A stretch of 64,000 nt of DNA from VRUE01 sp963699225 (GCA_963699225.1 OY969423.1:2046001-2110000); one strand, 5' to 3'; positions 6,911 to 15,200 are shown, numbered from the stretch's first letter. Made by a program: numbers and translations. Notes: generated by a model from the sequence alone, not told the origin.

Positions 6911-8097
6911 CAGTCCGCCGCCTCCTCGACCTCTTCGGCGACCTCGGGCTCGGTGCCCTCCTGGGCATCGCCGTGGGTCGCCGGGTTGGGGCGCGACCCG
7001 CCGTCCTGTTGCTCCGCGTAGGCGGCTCCCGCCTCGGCCAGCTCGCGGGCGGCGTCGGGCATCTTGCTCTCGTGCTCGCCGCGGTGCGGCTCGGGGCTGC
7101 GCTCGTCGACCGCGTACCAGGCGTCGCTGTCGAGCACGTAGAGGTTCTCGTAGAGGGTGTCGAGCGGCGGCTCCTCCGAGGCCTCGGCGAACTCGACCGC
7201 CGCCAGCACCGTCTGCTCGGCCTTGTCGCGCACCTCCTGCAGCTCACGCTCGCCGAGCACGCCTGCCTCGATGCAGCGCCGCGCGAAGCTCTCGATCGGA
7301 TCCTTCTGGCGCCACTCCTCGACCTCGTCGCGCTCGCGGTAGACCTCGGGGTCGGCGGCGGAGTGGCCGCGGTAGCGGTAGGTGAAGGCCTCGATCAGGG
7401 TCGGGCGACGCTCCTCGCGTGCCAGCCGCACGCCCTCGGCGACGCCCTCGCGCACCGCCAGCACGTCCATGCCGTCGATCCGCCGGCCGGAGATGCCATA
7501 GCCCTCGGCCTTCTTCGAGAGGTCGGTCTGGGCCGAGTGGCGCTCGACCGAGGTGCCCATCCCGTAGAGGTTGTTCTCGACCAGGAAGAGGATCGGCAGG
7601 CTCCAGAGCGCCGCCAGGTTCATCGTCTCGCCGAAGTTGCCGGCGTTGGAGGCGCCGTCGCCGAACATGCAGACGGTGACCGCGTCTTCGCCCTTGAAGT
7701 CCGAGGAGAGCGCCAGCCCGGCCGCGATCGGCAGGTTGCCGCCGACGATCCCGTAGCCGCCCATGAAGCGCCGCTCGGCGTCGAAGATGTGCATCGAGCC
7801 GCCGCGCCCGCCGCTGGTCCCGTCGACGCGGCCGAAGAGCTCGGCCATCACCCGCTTGGGGTCGGTGCCGCGGGCGATCGCGTGCCCGTGGGTGCGGTAG
7901 GTGCCGATCAGGTAGTCCTCCTCGCGCATCACCGAGGTGGTGCCGACGATCGTCGCCTCCTCGCCGATCGCCAGGTGCAGGAAGCCACCGGCTTTGGCCC
8001 GCTGGTACTGGCGCCCCGCCTCCTCCTCGAAGCGGCGGATCAGCGCCATGCGGGCGAGGAGCTCGTAGGAGGTGGTGGCGTCAGGCAAATCTGCCAT
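6910..8097 (-). CDS. pdhA: 2-oxoacid dehydrogenase E1 alpha subunit
   Basis: 395 aa TPP-binding subunit. The TPP motif is GDGASNAGNFGETMN...ENN, and the phosphorylation-loop-like YRYRGHSAADPE region is present. The start ATG at 8097 has AAGGTGG 8 nt upstream; a longer open frame extends into the preceding gene. The last ~60 residues are an acidic, low-complexity extension (EEVEEAAD end) not typical of E1 alpha. It begins 10 nt after the DsbA-like gene ends and heads the pdhA-pdhB-pdhC block. Confidence 0.94.
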   Translation of the reverse strand: MADLPDATTSYELLARMALIRRFEEEAGRQYQRAKAGGFLHLAIGEEATIVGTTSVMREEDYLIGTYRTHGHAIARGTDPKRVMAELFGRVDGTSGGRGGSMHIFDAERRFMGGYGIVGGNLPIAAGLALSSDFKGEDAVTVCMFGDGASNAGNFGETMNLAALWSLPILFLVENNLYGMGTSVERHSAQTDLSKKAEGYGISGRRIDGMDVLAVREGVAEGVRLAREERRPTLIEAFTYRYRGHSAADPEVYRERDEVEEWRQKDPIESFARRCIEAGVLGERELQEVRDKAEQTVLAAVEFAEASEEPPLDTLYENLYVLDSDAWYAVDERSPEPHRGEHESKMPDAARELAEAGAAYAEQQDGGSRPNPATHGDAQEGTEPEVAEEVEEAAD

Positions 8098-8107
8098 TGA
8101 GGCCACC

Positions 8108-8704
8108 TTAGCTAGCTGCGGCGACCGCCTCCTCGACTCGGTCGTCACCCCAGAAGACTTGGTCGCCGACGACCAGCGCTGGGACCCCGCTGACGCCTCG
8201 CTCGGCCGCGCCGTCCGTCGCCTCGCGCAGGGCGTTCTTCACGTGTTGGGTCTCGACCGCCTTGAGCAGCGCCTTGGGGTGCAGCTCGCAGCCGGCGGCG
8301 GCGATCAACACGTTGTCGGGCTCGCTCAGGTCGCGCCCGGCGACGAAGGCCTGGCGGAAGGCGGCGAGGGCGAAGGAGACGGTGCGGCCGGTCTGCTTGG
8401 CGAAAGTTGCCGCCCGCATCGCCATCAGCATGTTGCCGGGCCAGGGCTCTGGCCAGACCAACGCTGGCAGCCCGTACTCGGCGCCGCGCCGCTCGACCTC
8501 GGCCATCCCCGCCTCGCGCTCGGCGCCGTTGCCCCAGGAGTCGCGCTCGAAGTGTCGGAACAGGCCACCGAGCAGGATCGGCTGCCACTCCGGCTGCTCC
8601 AGCCCCGCTTCGGTGAAGAGCGCGCTAACCCGCTCCGCGGTCAGGTACGCGTAGGGCGAACCGAGGTCGAAGTAAAAAGTGACGCGGGGGCGCGACTCAG
8701 CCAC
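8108..8704 (-). CDS. DsbA-family / HCCA isomerase-like thioredoxin-fold protein
   Basis: 198 aa. It begins with the thioredoxin strand FYFDLGSPYAYLTAERV, with Ser where DsbA has CxxC, typical of the 2-hydroxychromene-2-carboxylate isomerase branch. A helical insert follows, then the cis-Pro segment RGVSGVPALVVGDQVFWG. It probably acts as a glutathione- or low-molecular-weight-thiol-dependent isomerase/oxidoreductase; the substrate is unknown. The GTG start at 8704 is supported by TAGAGT ending 6 nt upstream (leaderless pattern). It lies between lpdA and pdhA on the same strand. Confidence 0.85.
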   Translation of the reverse strand: MAESRPRVTFYFDLGSPYAYLTAERVSALFTEAGLEQPEWQPILLGGLFRHFERDSWGNGAEREAGMAEVERRGAEYGLPALVWPEPWPGNMLMAMRAATFAKQTGRTVSFALAAFRQAFVAGRDLSEPDNVLIAAAGCELHPKALLKAVETQHVKNALREATDGAAERGVSGVPALVVGDQVFWGDDRVEEAVAAAS

Positions 8705-8751
8705 ACGTCGACTCTATGGGCAGCGACGAGAGGCGCTGCGTGACGTGCGTC

Positions 8752-10119
8752 TCAGGCGTGAATCGCTCCACCAGCGACGGCTCGCGCCGCTTCTGGAATC
8801 GCCTCGGAGATCGTCGGGTGGGGGTGGACGATCTGGGCCAGCTCTTGGTAACCGCCCTCCAGCGCCATCGTCGCGATCAGCTCGGCGATCATGTCGCAGG
8901 CGCGGTTGCCGACGATGTGGGCGCCGAGGATCTCGCCGTACTTGGAGTCGACGACGAGCTTGACCAGGCCATCTTTGTCGTCGTAGACAGTGGCCCCGCC
9001 GACGCCGCCCAGCTTCTGCTTGCCGACCTTGACGTCAAAACCGGCCTCCTTGGCTGCCGCCTCGGTGAGGCCGACGCTGGCGACCTGCGGGTGGCAGAAG
9101 GTGGCGCCGGCGACGAGGTTCTGGTCGACCGGGTGGGCGGGCTCGCCGGCGGCGTGCTCGGCCGCGACGACGCCCTCCTCGGAAGCCTTGTGGGCGAGAG
9201 CCTTGGCGTTGACCAGGTCGCCGATCGCATAGACCTTCGGGTTCGAGGTGCGCTGGTACTCGTCGACCTTGACCTTGCCTTTGTCGGTCAGCTCAACTCC
9301 GGCGCCCTCGAGCCCAAGGCCCTCGACGTCGGGAGCGCGGCCGCCGGCGATGCAGAGGTAGTCGACCTCGATCTTCTCCTCGCCGTAGCTGAGCTTGACC
9401 GAGCCATCGCTCGCCTCGACGTCGCTGACCGGAGTGCCGGTGGAGATCGTGATGTTCTGCTTCTTGAAGGCACGCTCGACCACGCGGGCCATGTCCTTGT
9501 CCTCGGCGGGGAGGATCTGGTCGAGCATCTCGATCAGCACCACCTCGGTGCCGAAGCGGCCGTAGGCGGAAGCGATCTCACAGCCCGAGGCGCCGGCGCC
9601 GGCGACGGCGATCTTCTGCGGCTGCTCGGGCAGCGACCAGGCGCCCCAGGTGTCGACGACGCGCCCGCCGAACTCGACCCCGGGGATCGGCAGCGCGACC
9701 GAGCCGGTGGCGAGCACGACCGCGCCCGCCTCGTAGACCTCGTCGCCGACCTTGACGTTGCCCTCGGGGGTCAGCGAGCCTGAGCCCTCGATCAGCGTGA
9801 TCTTGTTCTTGTCCCAGAGCATCTTGACCCCGCTGGAGAGCGACTCTGAGACCGAGGCGCGGCGCTTGCCCAGCGCCTCCCAGTCGATCGAGACGTCCTT
9901 GGCGACGATGCCGAGCTTTGCTCCCTCACGGGCCTGCTCGTAGATCTCCGCCGTGCGCAGCACGGTCTTGGCCGGGATGCAGGCGTAATTGAGGCAGCGG
10001 CCACCGGCCTTGTCGCGCTCGACGACAGCCGTTTTCTTGCCCAGCTGGGCGGCGCGGATCGCGGCCACATAGCCGCCCGGGCCCCCGCCGATGACGATCA
10101 CGTCGTAAGAATCTGCCAC
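8752..10119 (-). CDS. lpdA: Dihydrolipoyl dehydrogenase (E3)
   Basis: FAD enzyme that reoxidises dihydrolipoamide with NAD+. 455 aa from a GTG at 10119; the TAGGCT box 8 nt upstream supports this start over a longer open frame. Domains: the FAD Rossmann motif GGGPGGYVAAIRAAQLG at the N-terminus; the redox disulfide in GGRCLNYACIPAK, where CLNYAC is the CxxxxC; an NAD-binding GAGASGCEIASAYG; an AIGD FAD contact; and the dimerisation-domain acid-base pair in HPHPTISE. It completes the complex encoded by the neighbouring pdhA-B-C genes. Confidence 0.96.
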   Translation of the reverse strand: MADSYDVIVIGGGPGGYVAAIRAAQLGKKTAVVERDKAGGRCLNYACIPAKTVLRTAEIYEQAREGAKLGIVAKDVSIDWEALGKRRASVSESLSSGVKMLWDKNKITLIEGSGSLTPEGNVKVGDEVYEAGAVVLATGSVALPIPGVEFGGRVVDTWGAWSLPEQPQKIAVAGAGASGCEIASAYGRFGTEVVLIEMLDQILPAEDKDMARVVERAFKKQNITISTGTPVSDVEASDGSVKLSYGEEKIEVDYLCIAGGRAPDVEGLGLEGAGVELTDKGKVKVDEYQRTSNPKVYAIGDLVNAKALAHKASEEGVVAAEHAAGEPAHPVDQNLVAGATFCHPQVASVGLTEAAAKEAGFDVKVGKQKLGGVGGATVYDDKDGLVKLVVDSKYGEILGAHIVGNRACDMIAELIATMALEGGYQELAQIVHPHPTISEAIPEAARAVAGGAIHA

Positions 10120-10148
10120 TGGTTCCCAGCCTATAGAACAGGCGCTGC

Positions 10149-10646
10149 CTACTCGCGCGTCGGCATCTGGATCCGCGCCATCGCCTTGACCATGAAGTAG
10201 AAGAAGGTGCCGGTGACGGCGAGCAGGCCGAGGGTGGCGAGGATCTGGCCAACCGTCGCCGCCTGCAGGGCGAGGCCGTAGACGGCGCTGAAGATGAGGA
10301 AGACAAGGATCAGCTGGAAGCCGAGCACGGCCCAGTAGCGGGCGCGCCACATGCCGTAGGCCATCAAGCCCAGCAGCAGCGACGGCGCCAGGACCTGGAC
10401 GAAGGGCGGTTTCTCGCCGTTCACCTTGGTGCCCGCGAGGTAGCCGATCACGATCGAGAGCACGATCAGGGCGGAGATGACCGCCCCGATCGTCACCACC
10501 AGCGGCCGCTCGCCCTTATCCAGCGGCTCGAGCGCTTCGCGGGCCTCCTGGTTGCGCTCCTCGGCGCGGGCGTAGCCGCGCTCCATCCGCTCGCGCGGGG
10601 TCGGCGAGGCGCCGCGCTGCTTGCGCTTGCGCGGGTGCTCAGGCAC
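10149..10646 (-). CDS. Small membrane protein, unknown function
   Basis: 165 aa from a GTG that overlaps the end of thiE by 8 nt, implying translational coupling. The N-terminal ~60 residues are basic then charged (KRKQRGASPTPRERMERG), followed by four hydrophobic segments beginning at PLVVTIGAVISALIVLSIVI. A membrane protein with a cytoplasmic charged tail next to thiE could be a transporter accessory, but no family is recognised and no link to thiamine can be shown. Confidence 0.7.
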   Translation of the reverse strand: MPEHPRKRKQRGASPTPRERMERGYARAEERNQEAREALEPLDKGERPLVVTIGAVISALIVLSIVIGYLAGTKVNGEKPPFVQVLAPSLLLGLMAYGMWRARYWAVLGFQLILVFLIFSAVYGLALQAATVGQILATLGLLAVTGTFFYFMVKAMARIQMPTRE

Positions 10647-11412
10647 CGGGCGCCTCCTCGCCGAGGGGGGCGAAGGCGGCGCGCAGCGCTTCGGCGGCAG
10701 CCGCGGGATCGGTGGCGTCGCGGACCGCGCGCACGACACAGAGCCGCCGCGCCCCGGCCTCGACCACCTGGGAGACGTTCGAGGCGTCGATGCCGCCGAT
10801 CGCGAAGAACGGGTGGGGAGCGTTGGCGGCGGCGTGGGAGATCAGCTCCAGCCCCACCGCGGGTCGGCCCTGCTTCGTCGGCGTCTCCCAGATCGGCCCC
10901 ACGCTGATGTAGTCCGGTGACGCGCCTGACCGGCGCATATCTGCGTCCTCGGTCGCTTGCGTGCGGAGCACGCCGCGCTCCCTGTGTCCTTGATCTGCTT
11001 GGTCAGGCGCGTCACCGGAAGCCGCAATTTGCTCTTTTGAATGCGTGGATAGACCGACTATGGCGTCGGGGCCAAGGAGCGCTCGTGCTTCAGCGACGGT
11101 CGTGTCGTCCTGTCCCAAATGGACCCCGTCGGCGTCGCAGGCGCGCGCCAGGTCGGGGTCGTCGTTGACGATGAAGAGGGCGCTGTTGTTGTCGCAGAGG
11201 CGGCGGAAGGTCTGCGCGGCGAGCTCGATCTCGCGCCGTGGCAAAGACTTCTCGCGCAGCTGCACGATGTCGACACCGCCGCGCAAAGCCGCCGCCAGTA
11301 GCGGCTCGGGATCCTCGCCGCGGGGGCGCGCCTCGCAACAGAGATAGAGCCGCGCCGTGCGCAGCCGCTCGCGTCGCAGCGGTCCCTCGGCCTCGGGTGG
11401 TGCCAGGCTCAT
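10639..11412 (-). CDS. thiE: Thiamine-phosphate synthase ThiE, with an in-frame foldback insertion
   Basis: Couples HMP-PP with the thiazole phosphate to give thiamine monophosphate. TIM-barrel features: DIVQLREKSLPRREI, LFIVNDDPDLARACDADGVHLGQDD, GLSTHSKEQ, DYISVGPIWETPTK, FFAIGGI. Between EQIAA and SGASPDY lie about 30 extra residues (ending ATEDADMRR), absent from ordinary ThiE, where this stretch is a short loop. They are encoded by a palindromic element (10913-11019) and keep the frame. The start ATG at 11412 has GATAAT 6 nt upstream. It is divergent from the riboswitch-controlled thiO. Whether the enlarged protein is active is unknown. Confidence 0.9.
   Translation of the reverse strand: MSLAPPEAEGPLRRERLRTARLYLCCEARPRGEDPEPLLAAALRGGVDIVQLREKSLPRREIELAAQTFRRLCDNNSALFIVNDDPDLARACDADGVHLGQDDTTVAEARALLGPDAIVGLSTHSKEQIAASGDAPDQADQGHRERGVLRTQATEDADMRRSGASPDYISVGPIWETPTKQGRPAVGLELISHAAANAPHPFFAIGGIDASNVSQVVEAGARRLCVVRAVRDATDPAAAAEALRAAFAPLGEEAPGA
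10913..11019 (-). repeat. Foldback element copy A, inside thiE
   Basis: Perfect 19-bp inverted arms TCCGGTGACGCGCCTGACC at 10913-10931 and its complement at 11001-11019 enclose a 69-bp core. In thiE sense the core carries AAGGACACAGGGAG, a small hairpin (GCGTGC/GCACGC) and CGACCGAGGACGC. Over 67 bp the core matches the element upstream of purN at 61 positions, but the arms are unrelated. The arm nearer the thiE 3' end encodes native-looking SGASPD; the other arm is its inverted copy. Confidence 0.88.
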
Positions 11413-11447
11413 CGTCCCATTATCGCTTGCTTGCCTCCCAGGCCGGG

Positions 11448-11453
11448 TAGCAT
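11448..11453 (+). promoter_or_regulatory. Candidate -10 box for the TPP riboswitch transcript
   Basis: TAGCAT lies 6-7 nt before the 5' end of the predicted aptamer, with TTGCTT upstream at 11427 (15-nt spacing). Transcription would start near 11460, just at the aptamer. Pattern match only. Confidence 0.4.
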
Positions 11454-11458
11454 CGGAA

Positions 11459-11541
11459 GGGTACGGGAGCCGAAGAGGCTGAGAGGGTGGCAACGAGGCC
11501 ACCGACCGTCTGAACCTGATCCGGGTAATGCCGGCGGAGGC
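11459..11541 (+). ncRNA. TPP riboswitch (THI element)
   Basis: It contains the conserved aptamer signatures in order: GGGAGCC, then GGCTGAGA, a variable helix (GGTGGC...GCCACC), GAACCTGATCCGGGTAATG and the closing CCGGCGGAGGCA. The thiO Shine-Dalgarno sequence GGAGG (about 11536-11540) is part of the closing 3' strand, 6 nt before the ATG. Ligand binding would therefore hide the ribosome site: translational control without a separate expression platform. It controls thiO-thiSG; thiE is on the opposite strand and outside this leader. Confidence 0.93.
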
Positions 11542-11546
11542 AATGC

Positions 11547-12695
11547 ATGAACGACAGAGGTTCCTATGACGTGGTCGTTGTCGGAGGTGGAGTGATCGGC
11601 CTCTGCTGCGCCTGGCGGCTCGCCCAGGGTGGCGCGAGGACCGTGGTGCTCGATCGCGCCGAGCCGCCGGCCGGCGCCACCCGCGTCGCCGCCGGGATGC
11701 TGGCGCCGATCGGCGAGCTCGCCTTCGGCGAGCCCGAGCTGCTGCGAATGACGATCGCCGCTGCCGAGATCTACCCGGACTTCGTCGCCGAGCTGGAGGC
11801 AGCAAGCGGGCTCGGCAGTGGCTACGCCCCCCACGGCGCCCTCCATGTCGCCCTCGACCGCGACGAGGCGTCGGAACTGCGTCGCGTCCACGACTTGCAG
11901 CGCTCACTCGGCCTTGGCGCCGAGTGGCTGCCGCCGCGCCGCTGCCGCGAGCTCGAGCCCGGCCTGACCCCCTCCTTCAACGGCGGCGTCCACGCACCCG
12001 AAGAGGCGGCGATCGACCCGCGGCGGATGACGGTGGCGTTGCTTGCGGCCTTGGCGGGAGAGGGCGTCGAGGTGCGCGGCGGCACCGACGTGGCCGCGCC
12101 GGTGCTCGACGGCGACCGTCTGGAAGGCGTGCGCACGGCAGCGGGTGATGAGCTGCTGGGGGATCACATCGTCCTCGCCACCGGAGCCTGGGCGGGGGCG
12201 GAGAGCTGGCTGCCCGAGGCGGCGCGTCCACCCGTGCGCCCGGTCAAAGGCGAGATCCTCGAGCTGCGCTCGACCGGAGGTGAGGCTCCCTGCGAGCGGA
12301 TCGTTGCCTCCGAGCGCGTCTACCTGGTGCCGCGTCCCGACGGCCGCCTGATCGTCGGCGCGACGACTGAGGAGCGCGGCTTCGATGCCACGGTCACCGC
12401 CGGCGGGGTGCACGAGCTGCTCCGTGAGGCCTACCGCCTGCTCCCCGACGTCGCCGAGATGGAGCTGGTCGAAGCGATGGCCGGACTGCGCCCCGGCACG
12501 CCGGACAACCTGCCGCTGATCGGTCCCGGCGCCCTCGACGGGCTGCTGCTTGCCTGCGGGCATTACCGCAACGGCATCCTGTTGGCGCCGCTCACCGGCG
12601 CGGCAATCGCCGGCCTATTGGCGGGAGGCGAGCTGCCGGATTCGGTCGCGGCGGCCGACCCCGAGCGCCTCGCCGGCGTGGGGGTGGGACGGTGA
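11547..12695 (+). CDS. thiO: Glycine oxidase ThiO (FAD-dependent)
   Basis: 382 aa DAO-family flavoenzyme that oxidises glycine to the imine used for thiazole synthesis. The N-terminal FAD motif is VVVVGGGVIGLCCAWRLAQGG, followed by ATRVAAGMLAP, typical of ThiO. A central RPVKGEILEL segment and the C-terminal GLRPGTPDNLPLIG plus HYRNGILLAP match the flavin/substrate-binding end. It starts 6 nt after the riboswitch-embedded GGAGG. Its stop overlaps the GTG of the thiS-thiG fusion (GTGA). Confidence 0.94.
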   Translation: MNDRGSYDVVVVGGGVIGLCCAWRLAQGGARTVVLDRAEPPAGATRVAAGMLAPIGELAFGEPELLRMTIAAAEIYPDFVAELEAASGLGSGYAPHGALHVALDRDEASELRRVHDLQRSLGLGAEWLPPRRCRELEPGLTPSFNGGVHAPEEAAIDPRRMTVALLAALAGEGVEVRGGTDVAAPVLDGDRLEGVRTAAGDELLGDHIVLATGAWAGAESWLPEAARPPVRPVKGEILELRSTGGEAPCERIVASERVYLVPRPDGRLIVGATTEERGFDATVTAGGVHELLREAYRLLPDVAEMELVEAMAGLRPGTPDNLPLIGPGALDGLLLACGHYRNGILLAPLTGAAIAGLLAGGELPDSVAAADPERLAGVGVGR

Positions 12696-13663
12696 GGATC
12701 GAGCTCAATGGCAAAGCCCACGATTTGGCGTCCGGCGCCAGCCTCGCCGACGCCGTACGCGCGGCCGGCGCCGAGGACGCCCGTGGCGTCGCGGTTGCGC
12801 TCGATGGCGAGGTAGCCCCGCGCGGCGAGTGGACCCAGATGCCGCTGGCGGAGGGCAGCAAGGTCGAGGTCCTGGCGGCGATCCAGGGCGGCGCCGAGGG
12901 GTGGGAGCTCGGCGGGCAAGCCTGGACCTCCCGTCTGATCGCCGGTACCGGCGGCTTTCGCTCGCTGGAGCAGATGGAGAGCGCGCTGGCTGCCTCCGGG
13001 GCTGAGATCGTCACGATCGCGTTGCGCCGCATCGATCCCGACGCCAAGGGCTCGGTCCTCGACGTGCTCGACAAACTCGGCCTCATCGCTTTGCCCAACA
13101 CGGCCGGTTGTTACACCGCCCACGACGCAGTTCGCACCGCCCGGCTCGCCCGCGAGGCCTTCGAGACCGAGTGGATCAAGCTCGAGGTGATCGGCGACGA
13201 CCGCACCCTCTTTCCCGACGCGGTCGAGCTGCTCGACGCGGCCGAGACGCTGGTCGGCGAGGGCTTCACCGTCCTGCCCTACACCAATGACGACCCGATC
13301 CTCGCGCGACGCCTCGAGGAGGCGGGCTGCGAGGCGGTGATGCCGCTCGGCTCGCCGATCGGCTCCGGCGCCGGCATCCGCAACCCGTACAACATCGCGA
13401 TCATCGCCGAGCGCGCCAGCGTCCCGGTGATCCTCGACGCCGGCATCGGCACCGCCTCCGACGCCGCCCTGGCGATGGAGCTGGGCTGCTCCGCGGTGAT
13501 GGCCGCCAGCTCGATCTTCGGCGCCGCCGACCCCATCGCGATGGCCACCGCTCTGCGCCTCGGTGTCGAGGCCGGGCACGCCGCCCGCGGCGCCGGTCGT
13601 ATCCCCCGCCGCACCCACGCCGAGGCATCGACCCCCGAGCAGGGTCTGCCCGAACTTTCCTGA
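12692..13663 (+). CDS. thiSG: ThiS-ThiG fusion: sulfur carrier and thiazole synthase
   Basis: 323 aa. Residues 1-67 are a ThiS beta-grasp domain (MRIELNGKAHDL...) ending in Gly66-Gly67; ThiG follows from about residue 71 (WELGGQAWTSRLIAGTGGF), with the Schiff-base Lys163 in WIKLEVIGDD and the phosphate loop GAGIRNPYNIA. ThiS normally needs a free C-terminal GG for adenylation and thiocarboxylate formation, so this GG is internal and either must be exposed by cleavage or works differently. Such bifunctional proteins are known in annotation. The GTG start overlaps the thiO stop. No thiF is visible nearby. Confidence 0.92.
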   Translation: MRIELNGKAHDLASGASLADAVRAAGAEDARGVAVALDGEVAPRGEWTQMPLAEGSKVEVLAAIQGGAEGWELGGQAWTSRLIAGTGGFRSLEQMESALAASGAEIVTIALRRIDPDAKGSVLDVLDKLGLIALPNTAGCYTAHDAVRTARLAREAFETEWIKLEVIGDDRTLFPDAVELLDAAETLVGEGFTVLPYTNDDPILARRLEEAGCEAVMPLGSPIGSGAGIRNPYNIAIIAERASVPVILDAGIGTASDAALAMELGCSAVMAASSIFGAADPIAMATALRLGVEAGHAARGAGRIPRRTHAEASTPEQGLPELS

Positions 13664-13708
13664 CCGCAAGTCCGAGTCCCCCGGCGCCCGTCTACCATGA
13701 GCGACCAC

Positions 13709-13782
13709 GCCCCCGTAGCTCAGTTGGTTAGAGCGGCGGCCTTTTAAGCCGCGCGGCGCGGGTTCGAATCCCGCCGGGGGCA
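13709..13782 (+). tRNA. tRNA-Lys (anticodon TTT)
   Basis: 74 nt cloverleaf: acceptor GCCCCCG/CGGGGGC with discriminator A, D-arm TAGCTCAGTTGGTTAGAGC, anticodon stem GCGGC/GCCGC with loop CTTTTAA, and T-arm with GGTTCGAATCC. CCA is not encoded. The reading frame on the other strand across it is an artefact. Confidence 0.97.
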
Positions 13783-13925
13783 CTTTGGCCCAACGCGGAA
13801 CGCCGGATGGGTGTCTGCTCCGGACAAGGGTCGGTCACCCGAAGGGATCGCCTGGCCGGAGCGTCTTCCGATCCTCATAGCTTGATATAGGGTGCCGCTC
13901 ATAGCTGACCTCAAAGGGGACTGGA

Positions 13926-14441
13926 ATGAGTCGAAGGGTGTCGTGTCTTGTCGTGGCTGGGCTTGTCCTGATGGCTGCTCTTGCCGCGGCCGTTGCCGCT
14001 GGCGAGCCAATTACACCCAAGCTCGGTCTTTACTACGGTCGGGTGGTGGGGCCTGAAAAAGACGGAGAAGTTGAGGTTCACGAAACCGAAGTCAAAGTGG
14101 TGAAGGTTGGTAAGCGCCAAGGTGCACAGGTCAGCGTAAGCCCTTTCTCGCCGGCAAGCTGCACCGGCGATCAGGTGCCAGTTGAGTTTTCAGTGCTGGA
14201 AAAATCCGCCCTTCCAATCGAGAACGCGAAGTTCAAGCTCGACCACACAACGCACCCGAGTCTCGCCGGGGGTCACGGGACCGGAACCATGAGAACCGTA
14301 CTCACCGGGACTTTTACGTCCCCCACGAAGGTGGTTGTGAAAGTGTCCGTGAACTTCTCTTACAGCATCCAGTATCCGGGACAGCCTGAAATAGAAGGTA
14401 CGTGTACGGGCAAGCAGACCAGCATCGGCAAGCATCAATAG
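13926..14441 (+). CDS. Secreted protein, unknown function
   Basis: 171 aa with an N-terminal signal sequence (SRR then VSCLVVAGLVLMAALAAAVAA). The mature region is Lys/Val/Thr-rich and probably all beta, with four Cys-free strands at the end and one Cys pair candidate (SCTGD, GTCTG). Base composition is less GC-rich than the surrounding genes. A GGGGA Shine-Dalgarno sequence precedes the ATG. It is isolated between tRNA-Lys and a LOG-family gene, and no family is recognised. Confidence 0.65.
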   Translation: MSRRVSCLVVAGLVLMAALAAAVAAGEPITPKLGLYYGRVVGPEKDGEVEVHETEVKVVKVGKRQGAQVSVSPFSPASCTGDQVPVEFSVLEKSALPIENAKFKLDHTTHPSLAGGHGTGTMRTVLTGTFTSPTKVVVKVSVNFSYSIQYPGQPEIEGTCTGKQTSIGKHQ

Positions 14442-14486
14442 CTTCCTGCCCCAGGCCGAGCTGAGCGACTCAGCGAGGCGAAGGCT

Positions 14487-15197
14487 TTGACGGGTCCAAA
14501 CGGGACGACGGGGGCGAAGCGCGACGAGCTGCTGCTGCGCACGCCCTGCGACGTCGAGGAGCAGGACGATCTTCGCCTCGGGCGCATCCACAACGAGGTC
14601 GAGCGTGGCTTCGACGCGCTGCGCGACATCGAGGATGGAGTGACGATCTTCGGCTCGGCGCGGATCAGTGAGGGCCACCGCTGGTACGGGCTCTGCCGTG
14701 AGATCTCCGCTTGCCTGGTCGATCACGGCTTCTCGATCATCACTGGCGGCGGGCCCGGCCTGATGGAGGCGGCCAACCGCGGCGCCGCGGAGGCCGGCGG
14801 CCTCTCGGTCGGCCTCAACATCGAGCTGCCGCACGAGCAGCACACGAATCCCTACGTCAACCGCAGCCTCAACTTCCACTACTTCTTCGCCCGCAAGCTG
14901 ATGTTCGTTCGTTACGCGCGTGCCTTCGTGATCATGCCCGGCGGCTTCGGCACGCTCGACGAGATGTTCGAGTGCCTGACCCTGATCCAGACCAACCGGA
15001 TCAAGCACTTCCCGACGATCCTGGTCGACTCAACGCACTGGGCGCCTCTGCTCGAGTGGATCGACGACAGCCTCGAGGACGACGGCATGATCGGCCCCGA
15101 GGACAAGGAGCTGCTCGTCATCGCCGACACCCCCGACGAGGTCTGCGACCACGTGCAGCGGGCGAGCTCGAAGCAGAAAGAATTGGCGGCGAGCTAA
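14487..15197 (+). CDS. LOG-family Rossmann-fold protein (TIGR00730-like)
   Basis: 236 aa. The hallmark PGGFGTLDEMFE is present (PGGxGTxxE), with an upstream ITGGGPGLMEAANRGA nucleotide-binding turn and FGSAR near the N-terminus. Members of this family are AMP/cytokinin-riboside phosphoribohydrolases or lysine-decarboxylase-like proteins by old annotation; the actual substrate here is unknown. The TTG at 14487 is the only start that keeps the N-terminal helix; its Shine-Dalgarno sequence is weak, so the start is uncertain. Confidence 0.85.
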   Translation: MTGPNGTTGAKRDELLLRTPCDVEEQDDLRLGRIHNEVERGFDALRDIEDGVTIFGSARISEGHRWYGLCREISACLVDHGFSIITGGGPGLMEAANRGAAEAGGLSVGLNIELPHEQHTNPYVNRSLNFHYFFARKLMFVRYARAFVIMPGGFGTLDEMFECLTLIQTNRIKHFPTILVDSTHWAPLLEWIDDSLEDDGMIGPEDKELLVIADTPDEVCDHVQRASSKQKELAAS

Positions 15198-15200
15198 AAC

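Noticed and set aside
8719..8738. Terminator for lpdA (GCAGCG/CGCTGC hairpin)
   Set aside because: A 6-bp stem with an 8-nt loop and no U-tract is too weak, and the downstream DsbA-like gene has its own promoter-like box.
12760..12800. Box B-like GAGGACGC within the thiS region as a fourth foldback copy
   Set aside because: It is ordinary coding for AEDA, without box A, inner hairpin or inverted arms.
13744..14010. Minus-strand frame encoding GFEPAPRGLKGRRS-type peptide
   Set aside because: This is the antisense of tRNA-Lys, a known source of spurious proteins.
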